60,000 nucleotides of DNA, from positions 19,534,599 to 19,594,598 of the forward strand of contig NC_088309.1 of NCBI RefSeq assembly GCF_910592395.1, given 5' to 3'. Below, piece after piece: positions 23,560 to 36,593 of the stretch (positions are counted from its first letter, which is position 1; every line of letters begins with the position of its first letter). The notes beneath the pieces are model-generated. The model had not been told where the DNA came from and did no database searches. It saw nothing but the letters and a program-made list of their open reading frames with translations. The translations under genes and the position numbers were made by a program. The DNA is from Lineus longissimus. Its lineage: Eukaryota; Nemertea; Pilidiophora; Heteronemertea; Lineidae.

Positions 23560-26500
23560 GGAAAACGTCTGGCTTTGCGCCAGACGTTGAGACTAATAAG
23601 TGAAGAACTAGTAGGTAAAGAACTTCTACTTGCGCGAGACTGCTCTGATAAAATTATCATTGCAGAGACTACGGTGACGTACACATATATTTTTTACAAT
23701 CAAAAATGCCCTCAAAAGACGACATGGAATGATTATTTTATTGATATTTCCTACTATATACCTTCCAATTATCACTTTATACAAATAGATCGGCGTTAGG
23801 TCGCATGCTTTTCTTTCCTGGTGACACTATAAAGCAAAATAGTTGCAACCCCGTAAATGCGCTATAAGTCCAATAATAAGTGACGGTGACCCGTTATAAA
23901 TGTTTCGCCAGCTTCGCTTTTTTGCCGCTACGCGGCGCGTTGGGCCCTTGCGTCGAGATTTCTCCAAACAGGATAATTGAAAAGTCATTCACCCTGCAAT
24001 TAACAATGCACTAGAATAGGCAGTAACCATAGGCCTGCCTGAAATTCACATGCCATGTCCAAAACTGCCTCGCAACACCGTCCAACTAATTGTCAGAACT
24101 CAGCATCTTTTGTGATACTACTGGTGGCGGCGAATGGTGGCAAGCATGCAGAGTCATTATCCTCCTGGCCAGGTAACTACCACGCCCAAGTTGTCCAAAG
24201 TTATCCCAAGTTATCATCTCAGAATTGCATCCTACTTGGAATACAATGCAACGTAGAACCTTGCTCACTACGTGGTCGCGCTGTTGCCAGAGACAAACAG
24301 GAAATTCAAGCCTTGTTCTCCAGGGTCCAGAGAAAGTTTTTTTCCTGTCATTTGCTAATCCTCCGTAAATCAGCGGAAGGTTGGTGTTCATTTAGCTGAC
24401 TCGCGGTCAGGACTTCCGATGCTAATGTCAGCGTTTAATGCTTCTCCGGCCCTGCATAAGCGAACATTACCCTCGATTTCTCCAGAATGGTCAGCATCTG
24501 AAGTGAATACTATATACCGCGGACGTATTAGCAACGCGTTGCAGATTATATGACAGTGGTTACGTCTGGGCTGTCGTCTTGAAATGCTTTGTAGACAATG
24601 GTTGCAAAATTAAGATTTTCATAAGTCTATATAGAGCGTCACCTCAGCTCGTCTCTATAATTTGATAAAAGGGAGAATCCATTAACGTGTTCATATGTAT
24701 ACTGCACATGAATAGATCCATATTCATGATTATTTACCTTAAATGTTGCAAATTGAATCTTCATAATGGAGTGTACGCTGTAATGGAGTGTAGACAGGTA
24801 GGTTTCTATACACATAGTCGTTCTTACGTACATTGTACACTAAAGGGACAACTTGGGTATGAGATTTTGATTTTTTGTACTAAATTTGCTTCCAAAACGA
24901 CCGTGACTTCTCAGGTGGTATGCAGGTCCTTTCATAGGGGCAGCGCATGGTGATAACACTCATGTATGTATGGGTGGGTTTCAAAAGTGTAGCTTTTCTG
25001 TCCTTTCTATGTATACTAAGTATACTGTATGTTTGCAATTGTAAATCCAATGGTTTTGACTAGTATTAAAATGTATCCATATGGAAAAGAAAAGAAAACT
25101 CTGCAGCCTGAGCGCCAAGAGATGATTTACCGCTTCGCATATCAAAGGCGCTACGTAGCGTACATGGATATGATGACATTTATCAATTCTCCAGTGTCAT
25201 CTACTGAAAGGTTGGGTGTGATGTGTGATGTTATCAAAGAGAGTGTATACACTGGTAGTTATGAGACTCTCAGTGGTAGGGGCTTATCGGGCTGTATATA
25301 TACTAGGACCTTCTTGGGAATTCAAACATCTCAGTGCGGCTTGCAACCTAAAAAAGCTTGGCGCGCACACTCAGGTTAAGACTGCGAAATCATGACGCAG
25401 ATCGAGGTCCTTAGAATCGACACAATGCCACTGACGATCACAATACAAAACTTAATAAGCAGGTTTTGCATCCCTTACGAACGACGACGAAGGACCTCAG
25501 GTTTTGGACTCCACTATACGCCGACCCGGACTCGTTACACCCTGAGAGGAGGCATGCCGACTTAATACCGGCAGTGAATGTCAATCCTAAAGTCTCCTCC
25601 TTTTACCGACGATGGTATCTCGTGCGATACTCACGAGTGTAATGTTAGTGGTGTCGCGATATGGGACGTGGGACAGGAAGGGAATGCATGGAGACACCCA
25701 ATAACAGCCGTTCTGTCGGCTGATCAGGGGGAGTCGGCTGATCAGGGGGTGTAGTAGGGGATATACCCCGCACATCGACGGTAGATCGGCATGGAAGGGA
25801 GGCTGTACAGCGCAGTAACTCGGATAATTCAGAGTGGAAGTTCTGTCAAGTTCTGCGCGAATTCATTTATGCACGACACTCGTATATAGCGTGGCGAATC
25901 AGGGAACTCTTTAAAAAGCGTCATCAGATCTATAAAATACATTGATTATACTCGTCATTCGTAGCGCGCTTCGTAAGGGTTACGAAACCTGCCTATTATC
26001 AATCAAGCTTTGACATTATAGATAAGTGCAAGGTTTACATAATTCTAGACTTTTAAGTTGCTTTTACTTAATGCATCATATATATCACCCAACAGCACCT
26101 ATGAAAACCCATCAATAGCCTTATATCAGACTGAAGTAAAATGTATATGAATGAACTCAACGGAATGATACTGCCAATTCACAGATAAAGTGTTTTATAA
26201 AAACGCCCAGCATTTGAAAACGCTGAGTTTATATGTGTAATGAGCAGACGAGTGTTATTTAAGGATGAACTATAGAACAGACCCCGAGGGGCTGGACCAG
26301 GTATCGGTCTATCGATTCGGGATGAATACAGTATATTATCTGCGTGCGATATAGAGATACCAATGAAAATATGTCTTCGTAACATATAAATACGTATATC
26401 TTCAAAGTGAAGTGTCACAGTTCAAAAAAATGTCATAGCTCATCGGTCATTCCTCTCTTGCTGTACATCTGTATACGACGTATTATATGAGTAAAAAACC

Positions 26501-27540
26501 CAGAATCTGAAACGCCAGTAGGATGTTGCATAGCTTCCCCGGCCTTAGGTTCCACATTGACCCTCAGATCAAAATACTATTCCACTCACAAACTAGTATG
26601 CTATATGAACCTGAATGTGAACCAATGATATAGGTAATGATATTGTATGTCCTTTGTAAATGCAATGTCAACGTGATGACTTTCATAAGGTTTCTTCAGC
26701 AGCTTGAAGTAAATGGGGAACTGAATATAGACCTTCAACATGACCTCGATATCGAACAAGGGTTGCATTTATATGGCGGTGTTGACAAAGGAAATTTGAT
26801 CTCATGGTTCACGTCGGCAACCTTGACCTGCACAGGAAATAAGTGAGGGTTTTCCATCAATTTTCAACTTATATTCAAAGCCATACTGGAAACTGATTCA
26901 TTTCGCTTTCTAATACGCGAGACTTCCAAAAAATTGAGTACATGGATGGAGACGTATAAATCTAATTAATGGTTACAAGCATGGTACATTTTTTGTATGA
27001 TTATGAGTGTCTCAATGTTAGCAGAGATGGATGCACACATGCACGTTCTGTATATACTGTATGCATTCTCTTAACCTGTGAGGACCCAAAGCCAGAAACA
27101 CAGAGTCGCCTTGAGCAACCGATTACAGCATCATTTTCACCTCATCTCAAGCATTTCAGCATCTTGTTCCTCGGAAAGATCATCCACAACAAAGAGTGCC
27201 CTTTCTTTGTTACTGCGGTAAACACTGCGTTACCAAGGAAACGTAAAATCCCGGGGTCTCGGTATTTAAAGTCTACAGTATGATTTTATCAAGCGTAAGC
27301 ATGCCAATAATATTTCAGACTCAAGGAGCGGTATGAAACGAATTTCATAGTACAGCAGGTCACCGGCCTTTGATTAAAAACCAATGCTAATCGTTGCTTT
27401 GGTTTTTAAATTCTCAGTCAGTGCTCTCTATAAAAAAGGAAAAGAGACTCAGACCCAAGTCTTTTGCTATGACTGCCTCGCGGAAACAGCGAGGGCAGAT
27501 TCAGTTGGCAAAGGCTCCCCGCTCTCCAGGCGCGATCCCA
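23560..27540. other. Non-coding stretch, no gene recognised
   Basis: Several frames of 60-116 codons exist (for example 24,055-24,399 and 25,029-25,379) but lack domains or splice partners and are mirrored by antisense frames. A short direct duplication, GTCGGCTGATCAGGGG, occurs twice at 25,718-25,750. Confidence 0.35.
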
Positions 27541-27746
27541 CACTCTAAAAAGTAAGTGTTTCTGGCTTTTCAAAACACTTTTACTAGTAGAGTTTTTCAG
27601 CCAACACAAATGTGCGCCTCTAGAGGTCTTTCAGAGAAATGAAAAGAGCTTATTTCCTTGAAAAACCTCAATGGGTGCATATCTGTGTTGGCTGAAAAAC
27701 CCTAAAAGGTTTTCCAAATGTTCAATCATTTTTATATTTTAGAGTG
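27541..27746. mobile_element. MITE-like palindromic element, about 206 bp
   Basis: It begins CACTCTAAAA and ends TTTTAGAGTG. Internally, AGAGTTTTTCAGCCAACACA near 27,590 pairs with TGTGTTGGCTGAAAAACCCT near 27,683-27,702. Sequence of the same kind (TTTTTCGACCAACACC, then GTGCGCC) recurs at 35,068-35,105, and looser relatives occur at 31,000-31,180. There is no coding capacity. A dinucleotide CA lies on both sides but is too short to call a target duplication. Confidence 0.55.
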
Positions 27747-28020
27747 CATGCGGCAATGAAAGCTGACGTAAAAACAAGACCCTAAGTTCCAGGTTTGTAG
27801 CACCTCAATCCTCAGACCCCAGCTCCCGATGACAGCATCATCAGTCTGCACACGAAGGTAAATCCGTTACATTGAAGCTAAACACTTTCCCGCCTTCCCG
27901 ACAGGTTTCCCGGGGAAACGCGTGACAAACAGCTCTGGTTGTCTGTGTTTAGTTGCAATACTGATATGAACATGCAATTCATGGTATTCAAGGAAATTTC
28001 TTCGGGGTAAGGTAATAATT

Positions 28021-28553
28021 ACTAGCTTTACAGCAAGAATGCTTCGATCTACCAGCTTACCATGCTCACAAGCAAGAATTATCAGCTTTACAGCATGAAT
28101 GCTTCGATCTACCAGCTTACCATGCTCACAAGCAAGAATTATCAGCTTTACAGCATGAATGCTTTGATCTGCCTGCTTACTATGCTTACAAGCAAGAATT
28201 CTAAGCCTTACAGCAAGAATGTTTCTATATATTCAAGCTTATACCATGCTTACAAACAAGAACTATCAGCTTTACAGCAAGAATGCTTCGATCTACCAGC
28301 TTACCATGCTTACAAGCAAGAATAATTAGCTATACAGCAAGAATGCTTCGCTCTGCCAACTCAACATGCTAACAAGCAAGAACTATCAGCTTTACAGCAA
28401 TTATGTTTCGTTCTGCCAGCCTATACCATGCTTACAAGCAAGAATTATCAGCTTTACAGCAAGAATGCTTCGCTCTGTCAGCTTACCATGCTTACAAGCG
28501 AGAATTATCAGCTTTACAGCAAGAATGCTTCGATCTGCCTGCTTACCATCTAA
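28021..28553 (+). repeat. 60-bp minisatellite, about nine copies
   Basis: The unit reads roughly ACAAGCAAGAATTATCAGC, then TTTACAGCAAGAATGCTTCG, then ATCTACCAGCTTACCATGCT. Most copies are 60 bp; two are 63 bp through a TATACC insertion. Sixty is a multiple of three, so long frames run through it, but stops recur and there is no gene signal. Confidence 0.9.
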
Positions 28554-28819
28554 GAGTGCAGTGGATTTAAGTTGCAAAACGGATGCAAAACCTTTGCAGC
28601 ACTGAAGCCTGGAACATATTGATAATAAAATCTAAAAAATGAAAAGATCACGCTCGATTACATGAAAACCACCAAATTTTCGCAGAGCCTCTTTGTTTGC
28701 TATTCGCGAAAATTTCTGAAAAAATCTAAACTTTCACGCCTTTTTGCGAATAAATTTATTCGCGAAATCCACAAATGTTGACGGTTTATAGAAGTTATTA
28801 CAAGGCAAGCATCAAACTT

Positions 28820-28975
28820 GGGCCCCACTCTGGTTGTTCCAAACAAATTTTGTGACTAATGCTGGCGTTAACTTAACTTGGCGTTATCTCCTCTTCAGTT
28901 AGGTCCATTATATTTAACACCAAGTGAAGTTGATGCCAGCGTTAGTAACAAAACTTGTTTTGAACACCCGGGCCC
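28820..28975. mobile_element. MITE-like element with imperfect ~50-bp inverted ends
   Basis: GGGCCCCACTCTGGTTGTTC at the left pairs with the reverse of TGTTTTGAACACCCGGGCCC at the right, and the pairing runs inward through ACTAATGCTGGCGTTAACTT against its diverged partner. A related end, GGCCGGGTTGTTCAAAT, lies in a TAF1C intron at 38,595-38,611, so the family is present at least twice in this window. There is no reading frame. Confidence 0.5.
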
Positions 28976-31900
28976 TGGCAATGCTATTAACAGGTGCTTG
29001 ATCACACGCTTTGTGGCATTTATCATGCATTGTGGATAAACTCTTTCCTCTACCCTTTTGTTAGATCCTTTATGATTTACATTGGTACAAAAAGCGAGGG
29101 ATTTTCGATATCTGAACGAAACCTTTTATCATTGTTTTAGCACTCATATTTCTGGCATTTACTGTTGGTTATCACGCCTAATTACCGTTCTTAGAAATAC
29201 GCGATATTTGATATCATAAGACAGTGACAGCTAAATATTGTCTCCTATGCCATTGTTGCTCATATCATTCTATAGCAGAAAGAAATTTCTGAAACCTGAA
29301 CCGCTTATCTAAGACGCCTCGATTACAATGTAGTATACATCATACACGGTGCCTCATTCGGCGACAGCGGATTCGATTTTCCGATTGAAATAAGGAGCGT
29401 TGCACGTGTGGTGTTGGATTTGACGGAATGGAGCAATGGCCGAAGAGCGATTTCAGTACATGTTTTTTGTGGACAACTTATTAAATTTTAGGTCTGATAG
29501 AATTGAAACTAACACGGCACTGTTGGGTCTCTGTAATGATACCGAGACTGTCGGGTAGCGCTCAAATTTATTGCGCCCAAACCCTCGCATAGTCTCAATT
29601 TTGGTATAGAGACCCGTCAGTGAGGCCTTAATTCCTCGAAGGCCAGACCCCGTTTATTGAATGTTCTTGAGGATCAGATAAAAATAAACAATGCCATAGT
29701 GCAGTTATCATTCACGCAAATTCGATTAAATTTGGCATTCCTAGTATCTGTATATCAGTCTACCAATGGCATTGTTGAAGTTGATATTCAGTTCGTATTT
29801 TGACATTTGGACATTTTCAGCTTCAAGTTGCAGTTTTAAAACTTCTGGACAAACGGAGTATAGGCATTTGAGCATAAGAAGAAGACGAAGGTTGAGGACT
29901 GGTACTTTATATAACGGCAATGTTATAGTTCATAATTGTTTACGTGTAGTATATGTTGGTAATAATCAGGTATCAATCTTATGTAGTGTTGGTGTACGCC
30001 AGCGTTATAAAACTTGGCATTGTGTTGACATGTATGTGCCAGTGTACTTATTAGCGTTAGAATCGAATTTTAAATTTCAAACGGACAAACCTGGCGTTAA
30101 TGGAAAAACTGGCGTTTATGTCATGAGACCGAGACTGAAACGCTTTGGTTGGATATCATGCCGGTGTAACAGTTTTAAATGACCAGGGATAGAGTGTCCT
30201 GGGAAGAAAGGATTCCATTATGGGCTTTTAATCTCTGCAGTACTGAAGTTATTGGGTCTCTAGTAGAACAATACCTTAATCCGTCTCAATACAATATAGG
30301 GAAGGACACTTTTTCCGGGGGACTTTAAAACTGCTATATATTGATATCATGATCTCGGAAAGACACACATTTGACAGTCATTTATGATGAAATGTCACCT
30401 ACCACCAAGCCAATCGGTCAAATATCCCCCAGTTGCAGCATCCACTCATCCTAGGTTAAACCTGCTAGCTGCATCAAGGCATTGTCATTGAATCCTCGCA
30501 GTATATTAAAATCCATAATGTTTCGTACTAGCAGAGATAAATCCAGCATAGAACAAAGCGGCTAATCCTTGATGTAGCTCCATTATCCAATGCTATACGA
30601 ACGCTACATGGGGAATGCTAAGCTGAAGTTAGCTGGAAATTTAAAGTCGGCTAGCCTCCGTCCCCCTGCAGAAACAGGTGGCTTATGTACATGGCTCTTT
30701 GAGGAGATTCGTTGCAGACACGAGCACAGCTAGCATCACCAATGCTATCGGTTTGAGAAAGACAAGCTAAGTCCTTCGCGAGCGTCAGAATCACCCGGCG
30801 TCGTTGTAATACGCAGTGTTCCTTTCAAGATACTATGGTAACAGGCCGTCATCACCACCGCGATCGCTGGCTTTTTCTCCAGGCGCTTTTGATGCTGCTA
30901 GCGTTTGCTAATGACGATACAGCTTAATTAGAACAGTTGTGTGGGAATCTCTTTAAGGGTCGTCTTGTAATTATACAATCTTTAGGCGTGGTAAGCTTTT
31001 TTTTTAAATATTCTTTAAAATAACTGTTTTTGAGCTTCTAAAGAATCTTTTAGGATTTTAAAGCCGGATGCAGATATGGGTTTTTTGGCGAAATGAAAAC
31101 CTTTTGAGGTTTTCATAAGTTCAAAAACCTTCAGGGGTTTTAGTTTTCCTGAAAAACCCTCAAAGCTTTTTCAAAGTTAAAAAAATCCTTGGCCTTGCAG
31201 AAGCAAAAGAAAGATAGTTGTAAGAGGAATCGGTGAGAAATTTAACAGATTTGAATATTTCGTACTTCGTCGTTCATAGCTCTTCGTAATAAGGGTTGTG
31301 AAACTTGCCCACTGCAGTCTGTGTCCTATTCACCAACAACATGGTGCTAATATTTGGGTACTTTTACGTTGGTATCCATCTTTCAGTGCCCGTCTGCTAC
31401 TTCATTCAATTTGTTACATATACGAATCAAATAAGAGATTAATTTTTCATATTGTACATGCCTTTGCTCACATGTGAAGAGAGTTAACCATCAAATCAAT
31501 GTTGTCAATCGACTTTCGACTTTCCGTCCGTCAATTTTTTTGCAATTCATCGCATTTGACATGCTACTCGTGCATCGTACTTTAATAATTGGCTTGCAAG
31601 CTGCTGTGTCATTGTGTTTTTATCTATATGTCAAGAACGCCTGCGCAAGTACACTTTATCAAAGGGCCTGACAGTCAACTATACCAAACTGACTATACAT
31701 GTAGGGCGCTTTCTTGATGCGGTCGTTGCGCTGTCGCGGGAAACCTATACCCTTATCCCCAGCTAGTATTTGGACGATAATTCGACTTACGCGTTTCATG
31801 TTGTTGATGGGACCAAATAACTGCAGGGCCTAGTTAGTTTCCCCCGACGGCGACTTTTATAGTAAACGCCCCGCCCCCATGCATGGATTGAGTCAGACCT

Positions 31901-34900
31901 AAATGCAACGGCCTTCGTCATCGCGAACCGGTAACGTCCCTCTCTCACGCTGCTTTGGAAAGGTCCCAACAAAATATTGCTCAGTGGAAATAGGGAAGGG
32001 TTTCGCGGCCCTATAATCGAATTGACCAGAATGAACTGATACATCTTTCTGAGCTTCCTCTAGGATAGTCGTGACCAGCTTCCGAAGACGTAGGTTCATT
32101 CATATTTCCCTGACGTCCTTTGTGTATCGTGGCTCTTGCCATATTTGGTGAAAATTTCGTAAAATTGTAGCTATGACGTCTTTATAGTACTATAGCTCTA
32201 CTTTTGTGAATGGTTTCCAATAAAGCGACTGGAAACCGCGTAGATACCTAGATGGTCGCCATGCTACCAATGTCTTTCAACCAATAGGAATTACCTATTG
32301 ACGTCACCGCCAAGACCGTGCCAGAAGTGTCCTTTTTCATTCGTTTTTACGATCAACTAACAACATATTGTGACGCTGACACCGTTTCCGTGACTTAGCC
32401 CTGGGTATGTTTCGACTAAAGTTACCCAAACCAATATTGCAAAGCAAAGAGATTTTCACTTTTTTGCTTGTGAACTGTGAAAAATCATTTTTGTAACGAT
32501 GCATGATATCGTCAGCCTTGCTCATTGCATGGTTATACTCTCATTGAAAACCCGATTTAGTTCATCCTCTGAACATTTCCGGTACAATAATGCGTCGGCC
32601 TTTAATCGAATTGAGCGGAATATGATAAAACGTGATAAAATCATGTTTAATCCGTTGTTAATCTTCAATTTTAGGGAGAAGTATATAGCGGGAGAGAATA
32701 CCACACCGACACTTAAACTATTCAGAAGCGGTCTTATCGGTGAAACTAGAGTATGTTCGACACCTGCTCGTCATCATTCGACTCCTGCAAATTGACCTAA
32801 CGGCGGTGCCCAGGAATTCGATCGGCTTTGATGGGAGATTTGATCTGGGGTCAACAGAATGTTATAGGAAGAGGATTACTCAGGCCATTTCTGGTTGATT
32901 TTTATGAGATTGCCAACAGTAGATTAGTGCGTGGCGCAGACTTAGCAACCAACTGGTACTGACGGGTGACTAAGTGGGATGTAAATATATATACAGGTGT
33001 GAACGATGGCATTCATTGTTGAAAATTGTATCCAATGTAAATGCACATATTTGCACAATGAAATACAATCTAATCGGACATTTTCAAATTAAAATTAACT
33101 TTTTCTTTTTTTGGCGAACGGAGTCAGGCCTCTGAGACATTGTTTAACCATGAGCATGAGCATGATAGACTCAAAGAGGTGTCCCAGGCCATTTCGTTAT
33201 CCAACTTGTCATTTCTCTTATAAAAGGCGAGGTACTGCGTCCGGAGTGTAGTTTCAGAAGGAGCGAAGTTTCCTCATCTAGAAGTGTCGTAATTAAATTC
33301 TCGCAATGCATTGCGTCTCTCAAAGCAGTCAAACTCAGAGCAATTTACTCAACGTGGTGCGTGCCTTTGAAGGAATGCTCATCTTGTGGAATTAGAGACG
33401 ATTAGCTTGTTGTCTTCGAGTTAAGATTTCTCCAAGTCGTCACGAACGCAATAAAGGGCCCGAGGAAACGGGTAACTGATCCCGTTTCAATTAAAAGCTG
33501 GTAACGATGTGGTCGCAGGAAAGTGAAAGGAGTGACAAAGGCTGTAGACACACTCCGCGCGCGCGCATCAGTAATCCGCGTAGTGTGATGAGGCGGTCCA
33601 ACTATAACATGTATAAACGGTAAATAGGGAGAACAGAGGGAAGAGATAAGATGAGCTCAATGGTTTATCGATAATTGCTCAAAATCGTATATCAATGTGG
33701 AAGTCCATGCCAATATCGGAGAAAGCGAGAACAAGGCGAAGTTTCATGTTACGCCAGTTTCAGTCACAACTTGGGCTAATTGTTGTCCGAGGAGAAAAGA
33801 CGATCGCCGTGACCGTTTAACTAAAGGGCCCAGCTGATGGAAGGGTGAATTTCACGCTAGTCATCAACGAGTATTTAGGTCCGAGCCTTTACTCAAGATT
33901 CCCCCCTCCCCTGAAACCTGGTATAAACGTTTACACGACGGCATTGAAATTCCTATTCAGTACGTTACATAAACGCAATTGGAAATTTTCAAATTCAATT
34001 TCAAATTTTTAATGAACGGCAAAGGCTGCAAACCTATACTATTTAAGTCGTCGCAAAAGACCACCTCAGACTTTAATTTGCAGCTGCGTCTTCAACATGC
34101 CCGGATATCGAAGCAAAGTTTCGCGTTTCTCTTGGTAGACGCACCAGTTCTATACATGTAGTGCTTTCGATGCCGTTTGATAAAACAGAACATCCTTTAC
34201 TGTGTAATGAAGCAGGGATTCAGCGCCATTTTCTGTTTGTCTTTCCTGCCTGCGTTCCTTTGTTGAAAAGGTCAGACGTGAAAAATAGAAATGTCAGTGT
34301 CGTCGAGATCCTTAGTGGAAACCTGGAGTGGAATATGATCATGTAATGAAAAACTGCCGCCATTACCGCATGGGGTTCCATTTAACGCCCACATTAAAAT
34401 GAATTTAATTGTAAAGTACATTACACGCTTCGAAGTAGAATTATGTTGTGGAATAGTTGAAAGGGATCGATTTATTGCCACCTCATCACCATTGCGGCTT
34501 TGCGAAAACTCCCTAATCAACACTGGGACAACATAAGCCATTTTACATGTCTTTTATCATCAAGCTATGCTTTGGTTGCAATCCAGCAAAATGTACCATT
34601 GACCGAAAAAGATGTGGCCGCGGCTGATTAAAATGTCACTGTTCGAGTTCCTGATTCGGGACTGTGAATGAGGTCCTTGACATTTGTTAAGAAACAACGG
34701 AAGCGTTGTAGCAAACGCCAGAAAAAGAGGTAGGAACTCTAATTTTGAAACAAGTGGGCTTTTTCTTAGCTTAGAGATACATGTCTAGCTAATCAGATGA
34801 GATGATATGTAGTGTTACTTGTGTAGCCGAAGTTACGGCCGTGGAGGTCAACTGGGAATAATAGCGGGGTTCTTACTGAACAAATTGTTCACTCTCTGAT

Positions 34901-36200
34901 GTCAGCGCTCCGGTATAACACGCAATAGTATTTTCAACCTCTTCACATCTACAGACCCTGCCATCAATGCTGCGAAGGCGTGCAACCAAGAAAGTATTTT
35001 TGTCAGGTAAAAATTTCTTGGTGTATATAATATACACTCTCCGTAATAGAGGTTTTGAGCTTTTAAAAGGTTTTTCGACCAACACCAATAATTATGCGTG
35101 CGCCTATTAGCGGGGTTTTATGGCAAAATGACGTTCTAAATAACCTTTAAGATAGTAGAACTCGCCATTGCATGCTTTAAGTCTGCAGTGGAAAATTTTA
35201 CTGAATGCAAAGCATCAATTAACAAATGAGAACTTCTAGGAAAACGTTTCATTGACTTTACAGTCACTACTAATGGCTGCAACTATTGATCCCTCGAAAG
35301 TTCATGAAAACACACAAATTAAGAAGATGAGAGCAAACATGGGCGTTGGTATGTGGAATGTGTCTATAGTATTGGTATGTGGTATGTGGAAAGTGGTTTT
35401 AGAGATGGTATTCTGGACTATTCCCCATGCTATTCCCTTGACAATGTTGCTTCAGAAAGTCTACCAAAAGATGGTTGCAGCAAAAAAAACCAACTAATCC
35501 ATATGGGCAGTGATGCCTGGATATGGATTGTAAAGAATATGGTTATATAAAGAATGAAAACACGGTGGTGAATAAAAATCATTGCAAAGCCTGGATGGAA
35601 CAGTACATATCCATCACAGCTGTCTTTCGATTGTCCAACATAATGCATCTTATGGAATCTCGACTTTCATGGTGTTGAGTTGACCTTTCAGCTCGATTGC
35701 GTTCTGCTGTAGCCATTGCCATCTCTGGTCCAGTCTTCAAAATGAATTCTGAAGTACTTGGAATCCCCAGTAACTATTTCTAAGGAGGACTTCATTTGCC
35801 TCACTCTCAGTCAGAGGGTCTAGGTCTTGGTTAGCCCCATCCCCCTATTTTATGCAGTTTTTCACTGTTCTCCTGAAAAGTTGATAAAATTTCTGGGGTC
35901 CTTTCCTGATCAAAATAAAAACAAGACTAGACTTTGGAATTAAAATAGAGCAACACAGAATTTCTAAATGATAAAATCTTTAATTTTTGAGCAAATTTTC
36001 ATTCATTTTAATATGATAACAATGGCACATTGTACAAAACGCCTGAGAATCATATCCTGCCACCTATAACTTTCATGGTGTACAAAAAATATACATGTAA
36101 CTTAAATGGTTTCCAGTAAATAAATTGCTTGCATGTTTTTACCCATTGTTATTCAAAGTTGGGACTGGGAACTGGTACATGTACTTGTTGTCAAGGTACC
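28976..36200. other. Non-coding stretch between repeats and the TAF1C 3' end
   Basis: I see no supported exon. The 138-codon frame at 29,766-30,182 begins inside a dispersed repeat copy. Members of that family recur near 29,690, 33,080 and 33,985. There is a GC dinucleotide run near 33,558-33,567 and a MITE-related block near 35,068. Confidence 0.35.
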
Positions 36201-36208
36201 TTAATATG

Positions 36209-36570
36209 AAGTGTTCAATTACATGGTGTCCAGGCACCTTATCGAATTCTATAAGGACATAGTGGCAGAAAACCTTTTTATGCACCTTATGAAATTGTCC
36301 AATTACATTGTATTTATTTACTTATTGTATGCACCTTACAAAATTGTTCAATTTTGCTCTGTTTATGCACCTTACAAAAAACTGTTCAATAACATTGTGA
36401 CTATTCACCTTTCAGATTCTTCAATTACACTGTGTTATGCATCATATAAATTGTTCACTTACATGATTTCTGGAAACCTTATCAAATTGTTCAATTACAT
36501 GGTGTCTTTGCACCGAGCACAACTGTTCAATTACAAAATGTCTAGCATGGACACCTCATCAACTCTTTAA
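36209..36570. repeat. Degenerate minisatellite just downstream of TAF1C
   Basis: GTTCAATTACATGGTGTC and TGCACCTTACAAAATT-type blocks alternate with spacing of about 36-50 bp (starts near 36,213, 36,297, 36,346, 36,384, 36,419, 36,453, 36,489 and 36,527). It lies immediately after the TAF1C stop codon, so it would form part of the 3' UTR if transcription continues to the AATAAA at 36,313. Confidence 0.65.
36313..36318 (-). terminator. Candidate poly(A) signal AATAAA for TAF1C
   Basis: A canonical AATAAA on the minus strand lies 276 bases after the TAF1C stop codon, inside the AT-rich minisatellite. A second possibility is ATTAAA at 35,979-35,984. No transcript evidence decides between them. 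Confidence 0.3.
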
Positions 36571-36593
36571 TTAAGACAAAACTTTGGAAGTAT

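Noticed and set aside
28021-28553. Regular repeat that could be mistaken for a CRISPR array
   Set aside because: There are no unique spacers between units; the DNA is eukaryotic and the repeat is a plain minisatellite.
28062-28605. Open frames of 79-87 codons at 28 kb
   Set aside because: They are the 60-bp tandem repeat read in frame; no start context, splice sites or domain.
29766-30182. 138-codon frame
   Set aside because: Its start lies inside a dispersed repeat copy and the peptide shows no domain.
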